64,000 nucleotides of DNA from Acanthosepion lycidas (taxonomy: Eukaryota > Mollusca > Cephalopoda > Sepiida > Sepiidae). This document shows, piece by piece, positions 22,899 to 35,105 of this stretch. The translations under genes and the position numbers were made by a program. Position 1 is the stretch's first letter; each line of letters begins with the position of its first letter. The DNA lies in the NCBI GenBank assembly GCA_963932145.1, contig OZ010588.1, forward strand, positions 103,086,495 through 103,150,494. Reading direction: 5' to 3'. The notes beneath the pieces were generated by a model. That model was not told the origin of the DNA. It ran no database searches and saw nothing but the letters and a program-made list of their open reading frames with translations.

Positions 22899-23176
22899 GT
22901 TTAAATAGAAGGCGACACCAGTATTCGATAGAGTACAAACTGAATGCGATCGCTAAATGGCGGGAATTGAACGAAAACACAAGTCAAGCGGCGAGACACC
23001 CCGATGTTAATGTCGACCGCCAAACTTTGAAAGGGTGGATATTGAACGAGGAAAGTTATCGTGCTATGTCCAACAAGAAAGTGGCCAAACGACTCAGGAG
23101 AAAAACAAAAATTAGTTCTGTGAAATACGGTGATCTTCAGAAAAACCTTGTTCAGTTCATCCACAACTCAGATCAG
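22899..23176 (+). CDS. Isolated helix-turn-helix exon (Brinker/CENP-B-type DNA-binding domain)
   Basis: An internal exon bounded by a pyrimidine-rich acceptor (tttctgtaacag at 22,887-22,898) and a donor (cag|gtaaga at 23,176/23,177). It enters one base into a codon and leaves in phase 0. About 92 codons read RRRHQYSIEYKLNAIAKW, then REL..N.SQAAR, then TLKGWILNEESYR, then a basic tail KKVAKRLRRKTK. The spacing (aromatic-x-EYKL, A-A-R turn, x-L-x-W-I-x-E) is that of the Brinker/pipsqueak-like helix-turn-helix at the N-terminus of Tigger/Jerky-type transposases and some transcription factors. No neighbouring exon could be linked, so the gene's other domains are unknown. It may be a domesticated transposase gene or a transposon exon. 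Confidence 0.6.
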
Positions 23177-26039
23177 GTAAGAAGTATGAAATGAATGAAT
23201 GAATAAATAAATTAAAATATTAATAATGAAGAATTTGAAAATAAGTATCTCCAAAGAAATTCTTTTTGTGGGAAATATTTATTAAAAATTTTAAAATGAG
23301 TTCTGACAATGTTTCTTACTCTTTCGACAAACATAAGAGAACAAATTTGCTTCTTCCAAAGGAAAAACAACACTTTAAATAATAAAGGTTGAATTAAACA
23401 GCTACAATGCCAATTTTTTTCTTTGAATCGGCCAAAATCACAATGGCCGTTCACAGAAATCCGAGTGTAAATAAATAAAAATCTATTAAAAATAATTGTA
23501 ACGCCAAAACAATTGTATGGGAAATAGTTACTTTAATCTTTAATCGATTTAACTACATCAAATACTGCTAAATTTTATGTTAAAAAAAAAAAAAAATGTA
23601 TTTTTATAAGATCGGTGGCACATCTCAATCAATACGAGCCAAAAGTCAATTTGGCGGGAGGGTAATATTTGTACAGGCTGATGGTCAGCGATACAAAAAT
23701 TCATGTTGACACTTCTAGACTGAATTGTTTTCGTTTGTAAGTATGGTTATCCGTAAAAAAAAAAAATCAATATTCTATTTTTTTGCAAACTAATGTTTTC
23801 TGTATCTTTTTTTAATAGAACAATTATATTTTTAAAAATTTAATTCAGAAAAACATACCATCACATGAAATGTTGTTGATGATAAAGAAAGACTAAGTAA
23901 ATCTGAAAAATGCATTTGATGAGTTTTTGGTAAGAAAGTTAAACAAATAAAAGTTTCAATGAAAAATTTAAGAAGCAAATAATTTTATTTTCAACGTAAA
24001 AAAAAAAAAAAAAATTAGCTTATACACGAGTGTAGTATATCAAAAATATTTACAGAGCAATCAGAAAAAGTGTTTTACATAGAATACAAGTACAATATTT
24101 TTTCAGTTAAAAAGTAAAAATGATTACGAGTCTGCGCACCCGTAGTTAGTATTTTATCACCAGCCGTGTAATATTTTTTAAAATTATTTTAGTTGCAGGG
24201 GATATTTTCCCAGTGTCTTTGTATATTTACGTAGAAAAAATAAAAAAAGACATTAAGTTTAAAAAAAAAAAAATCATACAATAGTGAGTGAATGTTTTGA
24301 AAAAATAAACAGACTAAAAAAAAAAATTTAATTTTTTTTTTATTATTATTACAGACAATAGCCCTAAAAATGTTAAAAACATGTTTATTTATTTATTTAT
24401 TTTTAAGTTTAAAACTAATTCACCTGTATAAACTTTTCTTTTAGGTTCCGGTTTTATTTATTTTTCAAGGAATTTTTAAAAGTATCAAACGAACGAATGA
24501 ATGAATGAATGTAAAAATCTGCCTTGAAAATCATCAGATTTAAACAAAGTAGGGTACAATAGCACAAAATAATATTTTTCTCTAAAATTTTGAAAACAGA
24601 CTACTTAAAAAAAAGATTAAAAAAAAAAAGAAGATGATATCCTCTTGTACCAAAAGTTTTAAAATCCAATAATCGGGTGAATTTTTAGAGATTTTTTAAA
24701 TATCAATGTGCCTTTTTTTTACGGTCCCAAAAAAGGCAATGATATTTTTTTACTGACAGTGTCACTAAAAAAGTAAACAACATTTTTAAGCGCGTATATT
24801 TCGAATGCTACTTAAAATCTAGAAATAATATTTATCACTTTTTTCCCACATTCTTTCTGCTTGCGATTAGTCGAAAAAAATGACATGAGTATATAAAATT
24901 AAAAGTTTTACACTTGTTTCATGGCTTTTTTTTTTTTTTTTTTTTTACCCGGGTATCTAATTTTCCATGAAAATTACAGGTAAATTATGAATGCTTCTTT
25001 CTTAATCAATTAACTTAACTATCGTTCATTGTAATATTTTTTTTATTTTTATTTTTTGTTACCATATCAAAAATGTTCGCTTGAAAGGGATATCGACTTT
25101 CTTTATTATTCCTAATTATTTGGGGGTGTTGCTGCAGTAATGTTTGTGTTGTTAGTAAATTTATTAGTGATTATTGGGGTTTCACGGAAAAGATGAAGAG
25201 ATACTGCCACGGGTCCTTTAGGCTTCTTGGAGTCGAGCCTTCTGTACCATTCCAATGTTTTTAATTTATATTAATTTTTTTTTTTTTTTAAGTTAAAAAG
25301 AAAAACTCTAAGTCAAAACTTTAAAATCAATAAAGCTTGGTCATTTTTTAAATAAGTACTCATATCTTACAGCTACAGACTCAGTGATTTTTTTTTCATT
25401 TTGTAGTTGCAGCATCTGAGAATCATCAGTTTCTCAATTAAATTGAGGGTCTGGGTACTATATTTGGGGTTGTGAGTTTTATGGTCAAGCAACGTGACCG
25501 CAGCATATGAAAGATTTTAAAAGTTCTGTTTAAAAGGGGAAAAAATTTCAAACTCCAGACTGCTGGCTTTTAAACTTCTTTAAGTTTCTGTTTTTATCAT
25601 GTGGGGTACCGACGACACAGTCCAGCTTTGCTATCGTTTAGAAAAATTTAATTAGTTCTTGTTATTTTTCCTCCTTTTTTTCTTGTTGTTGTTGTCATTA
25701 CTTATTTTTTGTTTTAATTTTTTTTACGTTGATTCTCTTTCACGTAATTTTTTTTAAATTTATTTCGAAATTTTGAAAAAATTCTTAATTTTTGAGTTTT
25801 TTGACCATTTTATTCACATACTTCTTCCTGGTCTTTTAGACTAAAAGAAACCAAAGGATAAACTTCGACTCCTGTAGTACCCCCAACAAAAACGCTTAAA
25901 AAATCAGCATACCGTGATGAAAACATGCTCCCTCCAAAAATGTAATGTTTAAAATAGTTTTTTTTTTTTTTGTCATCAAAATCTTTGTTAAATATTTAAC
26001 AGGAATGATCAAAGTAGTTTTATAAAATATTTGATTAAT
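23177..26039. other. Very AT-rich, no gene seen
   Basis: Dominated by A and T runs (for example about 23,999-24,015 and 24,928-24,947). No ORF with protein-like character, no RNA gene and no classifiable element. It could be intron of the gene holding the 22,899-23,176 exon. Confidence 0.4.
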
Positions 26040-27039
26040 TTTTTTATTCCTTTTTAGAACATTCAAAATGTTCATTAAAAAACTTGTTTTTCTTGCGTCA
26101 GTCGTTGTAGTAACTTTCAGCATAGCAAATTTCCGTCTCTTTTTTGCGGTGACAGGCACATTAATTTGGAAATTCTTGCAAAAATCAAATAATTGTCGGA
26201 TTTTAATGAAATTTCAGAACTTATTCACAAATGAATAAAATTATTTTTGAAATTTTTTTTGTTAGAAAATTTTGGTAATTTTTTTTTTTTTTTTTTTTTT
26301 TCATGTATTTCTACCTCTTACTTAATTTTATTTTTATGAAAACGTGAGAAATTCATTGTGATAATTTTTAGTGACTATAAAAGTAGAATTCTTTGAAGAA
26401 TTTAAATCACCGAAATTTTTTTTTGCAATATCGTACTGTCTTATCGAAATCTGTCCTGAATCGAAAAATAAAAAACGCAATAAACCTAAGACATTATTTA
26501 ATTAATTAATTTATTGCTCTAAAAGACAATATTGTCTGAAGGGAAAAAAATTCAATGAAAAATGAATTTTTACAAGATATGTTTTTATTTTTTACAATTT
26601 TAAATTGAATTATTGTAAAGCTAAAACAGAAAGCTCATTACAATCTGACGAAACTGAATATTTTTAAAAGAATTTCGATTTGTTTTGTATGTGTGATTTA
26701 CGTGCAGAATTTCTGAAGTGTAAATATAAAAACTGATAAATTTATTAAAAGGTCACATAAGGGTCATCCCCCACTTATATAACTGCCAATAAATCAATTA
26801 ACACGTCAGAAAAACAACTACCTGTAGTTAAGAAATGTTTATGTAGCATTTTATGCTACAAAACAAGTAAATATTTGTTTCAAATCAGATTAATTCAACT
26901 TTAAATTGGCTAATTTTCCTCAAATAACGTTTCAGAAATATACATTTTATTTTTGCAAGATTTTTAAAACCGAGAACAAAATTTGGTTTACAAATATGTC
27001 AAAAATGACCAATTTTTATCAATTTTACTGAAAAGAAAT
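26040..27039. repeat. AT-rich dispersed repeat, copy 2, left part
   Basis: Collinear with copy 1 at 2,890-3,653 and 5,758-5,900, and in part with copy 3 at 33,690-33,900 (shared attcacaaatgaat.aaattatttt). At about 26,872 it keeps the uninterrupted tatttgtttcaaatcag where copy 1 holds an LTR. It is itself split at 27,040. Confidence 0.65.
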
Positions 27040-29024
27040 TGTGACATCCGAAACCCGATCCAGAGTCTTATCCTGGTCACGGCACCAATTGTGACATCAG
27101 AACCCGATCCAGAGTCTTATCCCGGTCATGGCGCCAACTGCAACGTCGGCCACTCCCGTTCGTTCGTTCAGGTGGGTGTCGCTCCAATCTTTTGGCGATT
27201 CGGATGGGAATCGGGTTAGATCCGATAACAGCCTCATCGTTCCCAACTCGCCTCCAACACCTGGTTACCGAAGTAACTACTTTGATTCCCAGTCTGCCTA
27301 CCCACGTTGTGAATTGATCTAGGCAGAGGAAATCAGTCGTCGGGGCCGTAATGCAAGCTGAGTTCGAATGAGGGTGGTATCACACTAAATAGATGTGAGA
27401 GAAAATAAAATGACAACTAGAAAAGTTCAAGTTATTAAAAAAAAAGGATAACAATACTTTATATCTGTTGCTGGATACAGGGTCACGTCTATCTCCCAAC
27501 CCGCTGTGTGGATTCGTGACATGTTTTTTTTGTTAGGTGAGTCTTAACATCTAAGCTGTCTGTCCTTTAAGAAACTGGTTCTTGGTGTGTCTTCAGGCGA
27601 AATTCATAAAACTTATTTTGGTGGTGTGAGTCTAAGTCGTTCTTCAAAAAATAAATTGTTCTTGGTTAGAAGATGAGTTCGGAATTTTCGCAAATCTTGG
27701 TTAGCTCTTCGTGGTGGGTCTTCAGAGCTCTCAACTGGAACTCGGTCTCGAACTAACTGCAACTAAAAACTCTCTCTCGAACTCTCCAACTGCCTAACTG
27801 CTTTTCGCTCGCTGCAACTTTGCTTATATGGACGCCGACCCAAACCAGGGTGGGTTTGTCGGGGTTTGAGGTTCCTTGATAATTCTAAATCCATAGTCCA
27901 CTTCTTTATTTTCGGTCAGGAATTTTCCACTCCTTTCCATTTTTGGAAGTCTTCTCTTACCTCCACCTTCTCATATGGATATCTCACCATACTTCAGAGG
28001 GGCGTTAACGGTTTTCCCACTTCCCCGCAGCAACTTCTCATACCTACCTCTCAATGGGCGGCGGCGGGCTTCCTCCTTGCGTCACATGATCACCTCCGCC
28101 TGGCTGGTTAACATTCAGCCAATGGCATTCAACAGTGTGGGCGTGACCAGACTAGCCTTGTTCTTAAAAAAAAATATATATTTTGCTCAAAAAAAAAATT
28201 TATCTTTTTCTTTTCCTTTTCTTTCTTTTGTTTCTTTCTTCTTCTCTGGCCGCCAAGAGGACAATACGACCCATAGAGTGATAATCTCAATTCTTATCCT
28301 AACATCACGGCATATGGAATTCTTCAATCAGATTTTCGCCAGCATCAAGAGGCTAGTCAACCTGACACACTCATTCTTCGGCGCCAACAAAATATTGTTT
28401 CGCTGTCATATTCAAATTCTAACACAGCACAGATGTGTTTTCTCTCAATGACACCTCCCATCGACAAAGACCCAACCTAGAATTGGCTCTCTTTGTGTGT
28501 GGTCAACAGATGACCTATTAAATTGTTTGCCATCATGACCCAGTTAAATCTTTATCTATTTAAAACTCTGGACCACCTGGTGTTTGTCAATTAGCTTTAT
28601 GACAATGGCCATAAGAATTTTCACCATTCTTCATTATCAAAATAACATTGCTAAATGTCCCTTCTCGTGGGTGGCCTCACTTTTATCATATAAGTTAAGT
28701 CTCGCCTCTCTTTTTCTTTCTTTTTTCCTCACAGGGAATTTTCACCAACCTCCGATAATTTGCTTGCCACCATAACACAGTTAAATCTTTATCTATTTAA
28801 AAAAAACTATGTATCAACCTGGACTTTGTCAGCTAGCCCTACAACAATGGCCGTCAGAATTTTCACCATTTTTTCCATTATCAAAATAACATTGCTAAAT
28901 GTCTCTGTCGCGGGTGGCCTCACTTTATCATATAAGTTAAGTCTCGCCTCTCTTTTTCTTTCTTTTCTTTATCTTTTTCCTTTCCTTCTTTTTCCCTCTT
29001 TTTGCACCCCTAAATGGTGTCACA
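27040..29024 (-). mobile_element. LTR retroelement fossil, second copy (opposite orientation)
   Basis: The minus-strand relative of 3,654-5,757. Shared parts include the segment around 27,820-27,960 (tgcttatatggacgccgacc; ttttcggtcaggaattttcc) and the primer-site-like TTGGTGCCGTGACC. The latter occurs in a ~48-bp tandem duplication at about 27,042-27,137. Termini read GTGACATC and GTGTCAC, and aaatt abuts both ends. A ~210-bp internal tandem duplication lies at about 28,535-28,735 and 28,770-28,970. No coding region is present; a broken solo-LTR-like relic inside AT-rich repeat copy 2. Confidence 0.6.
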
Positions 29025-29200
29025 AATTGATAACGATCAATATAATTTCTGTTTGAAATACACCAAAAGAGTATTTTGCTTAGTGGAAATAGTAAATTTT
29101 AAATCCTGTAGCTTTCAATTAAAGCTAAAATGAAAGCTTCAAAAAAGCTTTTTCATTTTTAAAAATTCATTTTAAACCTTACATATACTGAATTAGCAGA
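29025..29200. repeat. AT-rich dispersed repeat, copy 2, right part
   Basis: Resumes the repeat after the LTR block. It matches about 5,940-6,060 (gaattaaaattaaaataaaagct / tttcattttaaaaatt-type text) and about 33,960-34,060. Confidence 0.55.
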
Positions 29201-30188
29201 GGTACCTAAACTAAAGTCTTCTCATTCTCTTTCCTTCCTAGTAGCTCCTTGCATCTTAGTGGCATTATCACCTTGCTTGGGGGGAATTGATTAAAAAATA
29301 ATAATTAATTCATCATCTTTTATTGTCTACATGATTTAATAATTTATTTAAAAAAATGTTTTTCGTACTATTTCTAGTTTTAATAATCAGTTACAGGGTT
29401 TTTTCTTGAATTAACATACCTTCCCCTTTTGTTTTTTATTATTACTATTTTCTTTTTTCATCATCTTGTCTTTTTTTTTTTTAAATCCTTGATATTTTTG
29501 TCAGTTGCCATGAACAAGTGTAATAATTGTTGTCCCCTTGTTTTTTTCCCCTTTCTATGATGCCATCATAAGTTCTTTTCATCTCAGTCAAAAAAAAAAA
29601 CAAAAAAAACTTGAACAGGTACCTCAATTTCTAAACTGTGAAAAGAAATCTAATTACCAAAACTATCAGTGAAGCCCTGTTTGTTCATTTCAATAATTTA
29701 TGCATCAATTTAAAAAAATTTAATCGTAGAAACTATTGCAACTTCTATTTACAACTACCCCACACACCAATTCGACAGTGTCCACTATTTTGTTAAATGA
29801 AAGAAATTACCACTAAAAACACATCAAATCAATCACTATTCCTTCTCAAATATCAATCTACGACAATTTACCTGGTGTAATTCAGTTACTTATACTTTAA
29901 ATTTTCAAAACGTACCATTATCAACAATTCCCTGGTCCACCACAACAGGATACTTGAAATACATGATTTTTTTTTTTTTAAACAATTGTCTACATTGAAA
30001 ACCTTCCTTTTAGCCTGATGCACATGGTATATTGACCCACAGATATTGAATGACAGAAGACAACAAGCAAAACAGATTTGAATAAAAAATATATTGCCAA
30101 ATTTATTTTCATTAAAGGAAATACATCAGCAAAAATAAGGTTAGAGTTCACTAGACAAAAAATATCTCTGCATGCGAGAGTGAGAAGG
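29201..30188. other. AT-rich, nothing recognised
   Basis: No coding exon, RNA gene or classifiable repeat. Confidence 0.4.
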
Positions 30189-30291
30189 GCGTTGTCTTGA
30201 GGAGGACAGTTTTGTAGTCACTGAAGAGCATTGTCCTGAAAAGGACAGTTTGGTAATCAGTGAAGAGTGTTGTCTTGAAAAGAACAGTTTA
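30189..30291. repeat. 39-bp tandem repeat, about 2.6 units
   Basis: Three degenerate units of the form gttgtcttgaaaaggacagt...cagtgaagag. The following 30,310-30,440 is rich in ctggag/gctg steps. Confidence 0.7.
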
Positions 30292-30635
30292 TTGAATATA
30301 GTTGCTGTTGGCAAGGATGACTGGAGCTGGAGGTGGCTAAACTGGAGCTGCAGTTGATGATTGCTAGCTGGAACTGCTGCTGATGGCTGGAGTTGTGGGC
30401 TGGCTGACAGCTGCAGGAACAGATACTACACTTTGATCTGGAGAGATGGTTGATTTAAAAAAAATTAATGAAAATCTATTGTACTAAGCTACACACCATA
30501 GTAAAAACCAACTGTATTTTGAACAACCTTACCTGTTTGCACTTCTTCCCAAAATTTGGTTTCAATTGCTCAATGTATGGCTATTTTAGAGGGTGTAACA
30601 GACAAATGCAAATCACTGAATTTTATATATAGATA

Positions 30636-31000
30636 GAGGCTTTCATGGTTAATTGTTTAGGTGAACTCTTCACTATGGTACCTAGACTTTATGAATTTAA
30701 ACGCAGTACTAGATTGGCAACTAGGTCTCATCAATTCACAGTTCAATTGGCTAGATGTGACCATAAGTTCTATGTTAATAGTTTCTCACACTTCTTGCTT
30801 GTGAAACTTTCTTCCAGCTCCATGCTTTCAAGTCAACTTTGATCTTCAAAAATTTAAATACAATGTCAATCGTTGTCTACTGTCCTCTTGATTACTCTTT
30901 TATTGTCCTCACTCCTTAATAATGTTTGTCTTCTTTCTTATTTTAACCCCCTCTCAGTAAACCCTTGTACTTTAGTGACTTACATGGAGTGATATGATTT
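30636..31000 (+). mobile_element. LINE 3' fragment (jockey-like RT C-terminus)
   Basis: The + strand encodes GELFTMVPRLYEFKRSTRLATRSHQFTVQLARC, a pattern shared with the copies at 40,015, 50,608 and 55,885, followed by the conserved 3' segment ending ggagtgatatgatt before a T run. In related LINEs this region directly follows the RT (L.P.RLYEF.R.TR.A.RSH). 5'-truncated. Confidence 0.7.
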
Positions 31001-31661
31001 TTTTTTTTCTTTAAAAAGTCAGGGCTTTTGAAAATTGTTGTGAAGAGAAAGTGAAATAACTCCAGAGGCCCCTGCATCCACAGAAGGGAGCAAGTCAATC
31101 CAGGGATTTCCAGAAAAAGGGACCTGAACAACAAACAGTTAACACCCTTTTTTAAAAGAAATCTTATAAAACACGAGCCTGTCAAAAATGATAATAGTTG
31201 TTATTTGGAGGTAAAAATGAGGATAGTCGTAGATTCTTCCTTAAATCTCCACCAATTTAGGAAGAGTTCAATTTCTGTACATTTTACTGGCACTCTTATA
31301 TGGTTTGCTGTATAAAGAATTGGATAGTGAAAAATGTGATTTGGAGCAGGCTTTCTTTTGAAACACCTATATGAAAAAATAGAAATCATTTTAGCATTTA
31401 CTCAACAATAAAACAAAACTTTAATGATTTTTTCTTGAACTCTGAAAGTGTATTGTAGAATCAGCTTAAAATGAAAAGATAACATCTTTTACTAGATAAA
31501 ATTTATTTAAATTAGCATTTAAATTTTTAAAAAATTACAATCTTACAATTTTTTTTTATCATTTTTTTTTTTTTTTTTACATCCACAAATCATTTTATTT
31601 TTTTTTAAGTATTCAGGGAATTTTTTATGCAAATTGAGTGCAGGTCTAATCTACAAATTAA

Positions 31662-31703
<42 letters not shown>

Positions 31704-32386
31704 GTGTGTGTGTAGAAATATTTTCTAAAAGAAACATTTAAAAAATAAGTTCACTGAAATCTACAATTATCTGATTTTTGCAAGAATTTCCAAATCAGTG
31801 TTTTTTTGTATCAAAAATAAAAACAAAAACTTATTAATTTATGATCACCTGCTGACACAAGGAAAACAAAATTTTTAACCAAAATTTAAGTTTCTAAAAA
31901 AAAAAAGGATCAAAAAATATAATTTAAAAATAAATGGCCTTTCCTTTTTAACAAAGAGTGACGATGAAACTTTGTTTCTATTAGGTTTTTGTTTGTTCTT
32001 GGAACATTTTTTTATTTTTTTTCATCATGTACTCATTTTTGAGCGAATCTTTCAAGATAACTAGATAAAATGCATCTCACGTGAGAATAACAAACAGGGG
32101 TACAAGCCGTAAATATCAAGGTCAAGTTCCGACAACAGTCGGGCAACATGTGTTGTGTCAAGGGGTGTCAGGAATATAACAAAAAAATAAGATATGAGAT
32201 GCACAAACAATACTTTATTCAGATATTACCATTAACCGGAAACACCGGTCTCAAGGGGACAGAACTCACTTCCGTTAAACAAATTTGATTATTAAAGTTT
32301 GTTATTTCGAGCACATTACTCAACATCTTATTTTAAAATTGGAAAAATAAAATAGAAAATTAAACAGAAAGACCTCGTGTGTGTTG

Positions 32387-32425
<39 letters not shown>

Positions 32426-32485
32426 ATCATTCATATTTGGATGAATACTTCCTGCCTAAATATACCTTCATAATTATTTTAGAAG
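31001..32485. other. AT-rich with TA microsatellite and long T runs
   Basis: A TA repeat at about 31,663-31,699 followed by GT steps, and a T run of nearly 40 bases around 32,388-32,424. No gene seen. Confidence 0.5.
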
Positions 32486-33559
32486 GAGAAGGTAACCTCG
32501 GTTATCGAGCACCTCCGTTATCGTACAATTCGATTATTGCTCAATTTTTTTCGGCAAAAATATGTCTCGGAAATTGTACACGTCCTCGATTATCGAGCAA
32601 AGAAATCCGTCCATTATGAACCTGTACATTCCTATTCGCTGTCGGCTGCGTGACTTTCAAGTCAAGCTCCCACATAAAGCATCACGTGTGTGAGTGTGCG
32701 TGACTCAGTTTGTCTTTCTCTGTTAGTATTTTATTTTCCCTAGCATTAGTCCTTAAATTTTCATTTTAGAGTTTTTGCGGTCTTTTTTTTTTTAAATTTA
32801 GTTTTACTGTTAAAAATAAGCCATCATGGGTCCAAAGAAAGTTCCGAGTGCTACCCCAAAGAAAAAGAAATTGAGAACCACGATAGAATTTAAAAAAGGA
32901 CTCATAGCAAAATATGAAAGTGGCATGCGCGTGGCTGATCTTGCTAGGATGTATGGCAAGTCGACATCAACAATCAGCTCCATACTGGCAAAAAAGAAAG
33001 AAATTAAAGAAGCTAATGTTGCAAAAGGTGTAAATGTGTTGTCGAAACGGAGATCTCAAACAATGGAAGATGTTGAAAAATTGCTGTTGGTGTGGCTAAA
33101 TGAAAAACAGTTAACAGGAGATGGCGTTTCTGACGCAATTATTTGCGAAAAAGCAAGGCAGTTGCATTCGGACCTCATAAAAGAAATGCCTAAAACGATT
33201 GTAGATACAGCTGGTGATGAATTTAAGGCTAGTAGAGGCTGGCTAGAAAATTTTAAAAAGAGAAGTGGCATACGCCAACAAAAATGTTCAATAAAGGTAA
33301 AGTGAAGTTAAAAATGTTTATTTTTATTTATTCTATTTTTTAATTTTTATTTGTCATTTAATGATTTTTTTTTGTTTTCTTGATGTAAAAATTCTGTATA
33401 AAATGCTTTTTTTCTTCTTTTTTTTTTTTTGTTGTTAATGTTTTTAGGTGTGTGGAACAGAAAGATTAACTGGATTTGCATTATTTCTTCGAGTAATATT
33501 ACCTCGGTTTTCGGACGAATTCCTGGAACGGATTATGTCCGATAACCGAGGTTCCACTG
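32486..33559 (+). mobile_element. Tigger/pogo-like DNA transposon, internally reduced
   Basis: The right end (reverse complement) reads CAGTGGAACCTCGGTTATCG from 33,559 inward, followed by TA (33,560-33,561). The left end near 32,490 has the matching aacctcggttatcg. These ends and the TA target fit Tigger/pogo elements. The ~1.07-kb element holds only an N-terminal DNA-binding ORF; the DDE nuclease domain (usually some 250 codons) is absent, so it cannot move by itself. Confidence 0.7.
32826..33296 (+). CDS. Tigger-like N-terminal DNA-binding exon (HTH_psq + CENP-B HTH)
   Basis: ATG at 32,826; 157 codons to a phase-0 donor (aag|gtaaag). Residues ~15-60 (TIEFKKGLIAKYESGMRVADLARMYGKSTSTISSI) form a pipsqueak-type HTH. 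Residues ~78-150 (MEDVEKLLLVWLNEKQ ... ICEKARQLHSDL ... ASRGWLENFKKRSGI) form a CENP-B-type second HTH, ending in the conserved GWL..FK.R motif. Both would bind DNA, classically the transposon ends. The frame is intact despite loss of the DDE domain. Unspliced, it stops after two more codons. It is either a relic or a retained DNA-binding-only protein. Confidence 0.7.
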
Positions 33560-33612
33560 TAAATAAATACCCACAAAGATTCGCTAAAATAACTGAGCAT
33601 AAAAATGTCTAA
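33448..33612 (+). CDS. Possible second exon reading through the transposon end
   Basis: After an acceptor-like gttaatgtttttag (33,434-33,447), an open frame of 54 codons in phase 0 with the exon ending at 33,296 runs through the terminal inverted repeat. It ends at TAA 33,610-33,612, with AATAAA at 33,622. The joined protein would be ~211 residues with a tail not resembling a known domain (starts VCGTERLTGF). The splice is predicted by eye only and could be chance. Confidence 0.35.
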   Translation: MCGTERLTGFALFLRVILPRFSDEFLERIMSDNRGSTVNKYPQRFAKITEHKNV

Positions 33613-33689
33613 AACTGAGTGAATAAAACAATGTTTTATTATCAAAATATTTATTATTAAGAAGAAAGATCAAAGGATTTTTTATGTAA

Positions 33690-34130
33690 AAATTATATTT
33701 TTCTATTTAGAACCTTCGAAGTATTTGTTAAAAGTTGTTTTTTGTTGTTGTCAGCGAGTGACCATAACTTAGTCTGAGAAATTTTAGCATCATTTTGCAG
33801 TGCAAAACACTGATTTGGAAATTCTTTCAAAAGTCGGACTTTATGAAACTTTCAGGACTTATTCACAAATGAATGAAATTATTTTTTAAATGTTTCTTTT
33901 TCAGAAAACCATTTTATTTTTTATTTTTATTTTTTTTTTTTAGATCGGTTACCACCACTTATTTACTTTTAAAGTATTTGCTTATTGGAAATATTAAATT
34001 AGCTCGAAATTAAAACTAAGATAAAACTTTTTACTTTTAAAAGCTTCAAACTCAAAGTGTAGGTAAATTGTGGATGATGCTAAGTGACATAATTTAATGT
34101 CTAATCATAAATCTACGCCCCAGATTTTTT
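33690..34130. repeat. AT-rich dispersed repeat, copy 3 (partial)
   Basis: Matches copy 2 (about 26,040-26,260) and copy 1 (about 2,900), with shared tagaaccttc, tggaaattctt and cttattcacaaatgaat. The tail gtggatgatgctaagtgacat at about 34,068 recurs at about 44,198. Confidence 0.55.
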
Positions 34131-34970
34131 TCAAAGATCTCAATTCCCGAAAGAATTGCTTATTTCACAAGTTTTAAACATTACAAAATTAAAAGAAAAC
34201 TGTTAAATTTATAACCTCCTGTTATTTAAAATAAAATATTATTAACATATCAAATTAATTAATCCCAAACTAAAATTATTTAAACTGCATAAATAAAAAA
34301 ATTAATCAACATCATTTACTCATTTTTGTTCATTTGACATTAAATTACGTACATCTGAGTAGGAAAAAATTTAAAGACGTCTTTCTTTTCTTTTCTTTTT
34401 TTTTTTTTTTTGGTGGGAAGATTCGGCACTTAAATTGCATATTAATATTGTTAAAATTTTAATTAAAACTGAAACTTTTTTAAATAAAATAAAAATTTCA
34501 TTTTTTATTCTAATAAATGGGCATTAATTTAAGTGTAACTAGATGTGTCCGTGGAAATTCCAGAGAGTTTTTATAACACTGATTTTTAGATTAAATTAAA
34601 CGTACATACTCTTTTTACTTGCTGTCAAGATTGACACCAGAAATAAATTGCTTATGCGTGCTTCATTGCAATTTTAATTACTCATGTGAAAATCCTTTTT
34701 TCAAGGAATTTTTAAACACCAGGTGAAGGAGAGGAGGAGTCTCTAAAAGGTAGATTTACCTATCCAAAAATATTGACGACAGCTTACATTTCTAAATCCA
34801 TTTTCAATATATATTCAAATGATACACTTATTTTTCCTAAATGTTCTACTAATAAAGTCTGCGGGAATTGCTAATAAAATTTCAGTTAGTCGTGAACATG
34901 CGCGCGCGCACACACACATATGTGCAGTACTTGTTGGAAAGTGCTCAATATCAGTGATAGAGCTCTAGCA
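34131..34970. other. AT-rich, nothing recognised
   Basis: Only homopolymer runs and a short CG/CA dinucleotide stretch at about 34,900-34,918. Confidence 0.4.
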
Positions 34971-35050
34971 TATTCAGTTGTATGTATATGAGTTTGTCTG
35001 ATGATCGCAAAAGCGTGAAACCCAGGGTCACAAACTCATAGCCATACAAC

Positions 35051-35102
<52 letters not shown>
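34971..35102. repeat. Hairpin element abutting a TA microsatellite
   Basis: Arms 34,971-34,997 and 35,030-35,056 pair over 27 bp with about two mismatches around a 32-nt loop. The right arm runs directly into TA repeats (35,054-35,102). The loop and upstream flank recur inverted at about 45,262-45,340, also beside a TA run. Confidence 0.75.
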
Positions 35103-35105
<3 letters not shown>

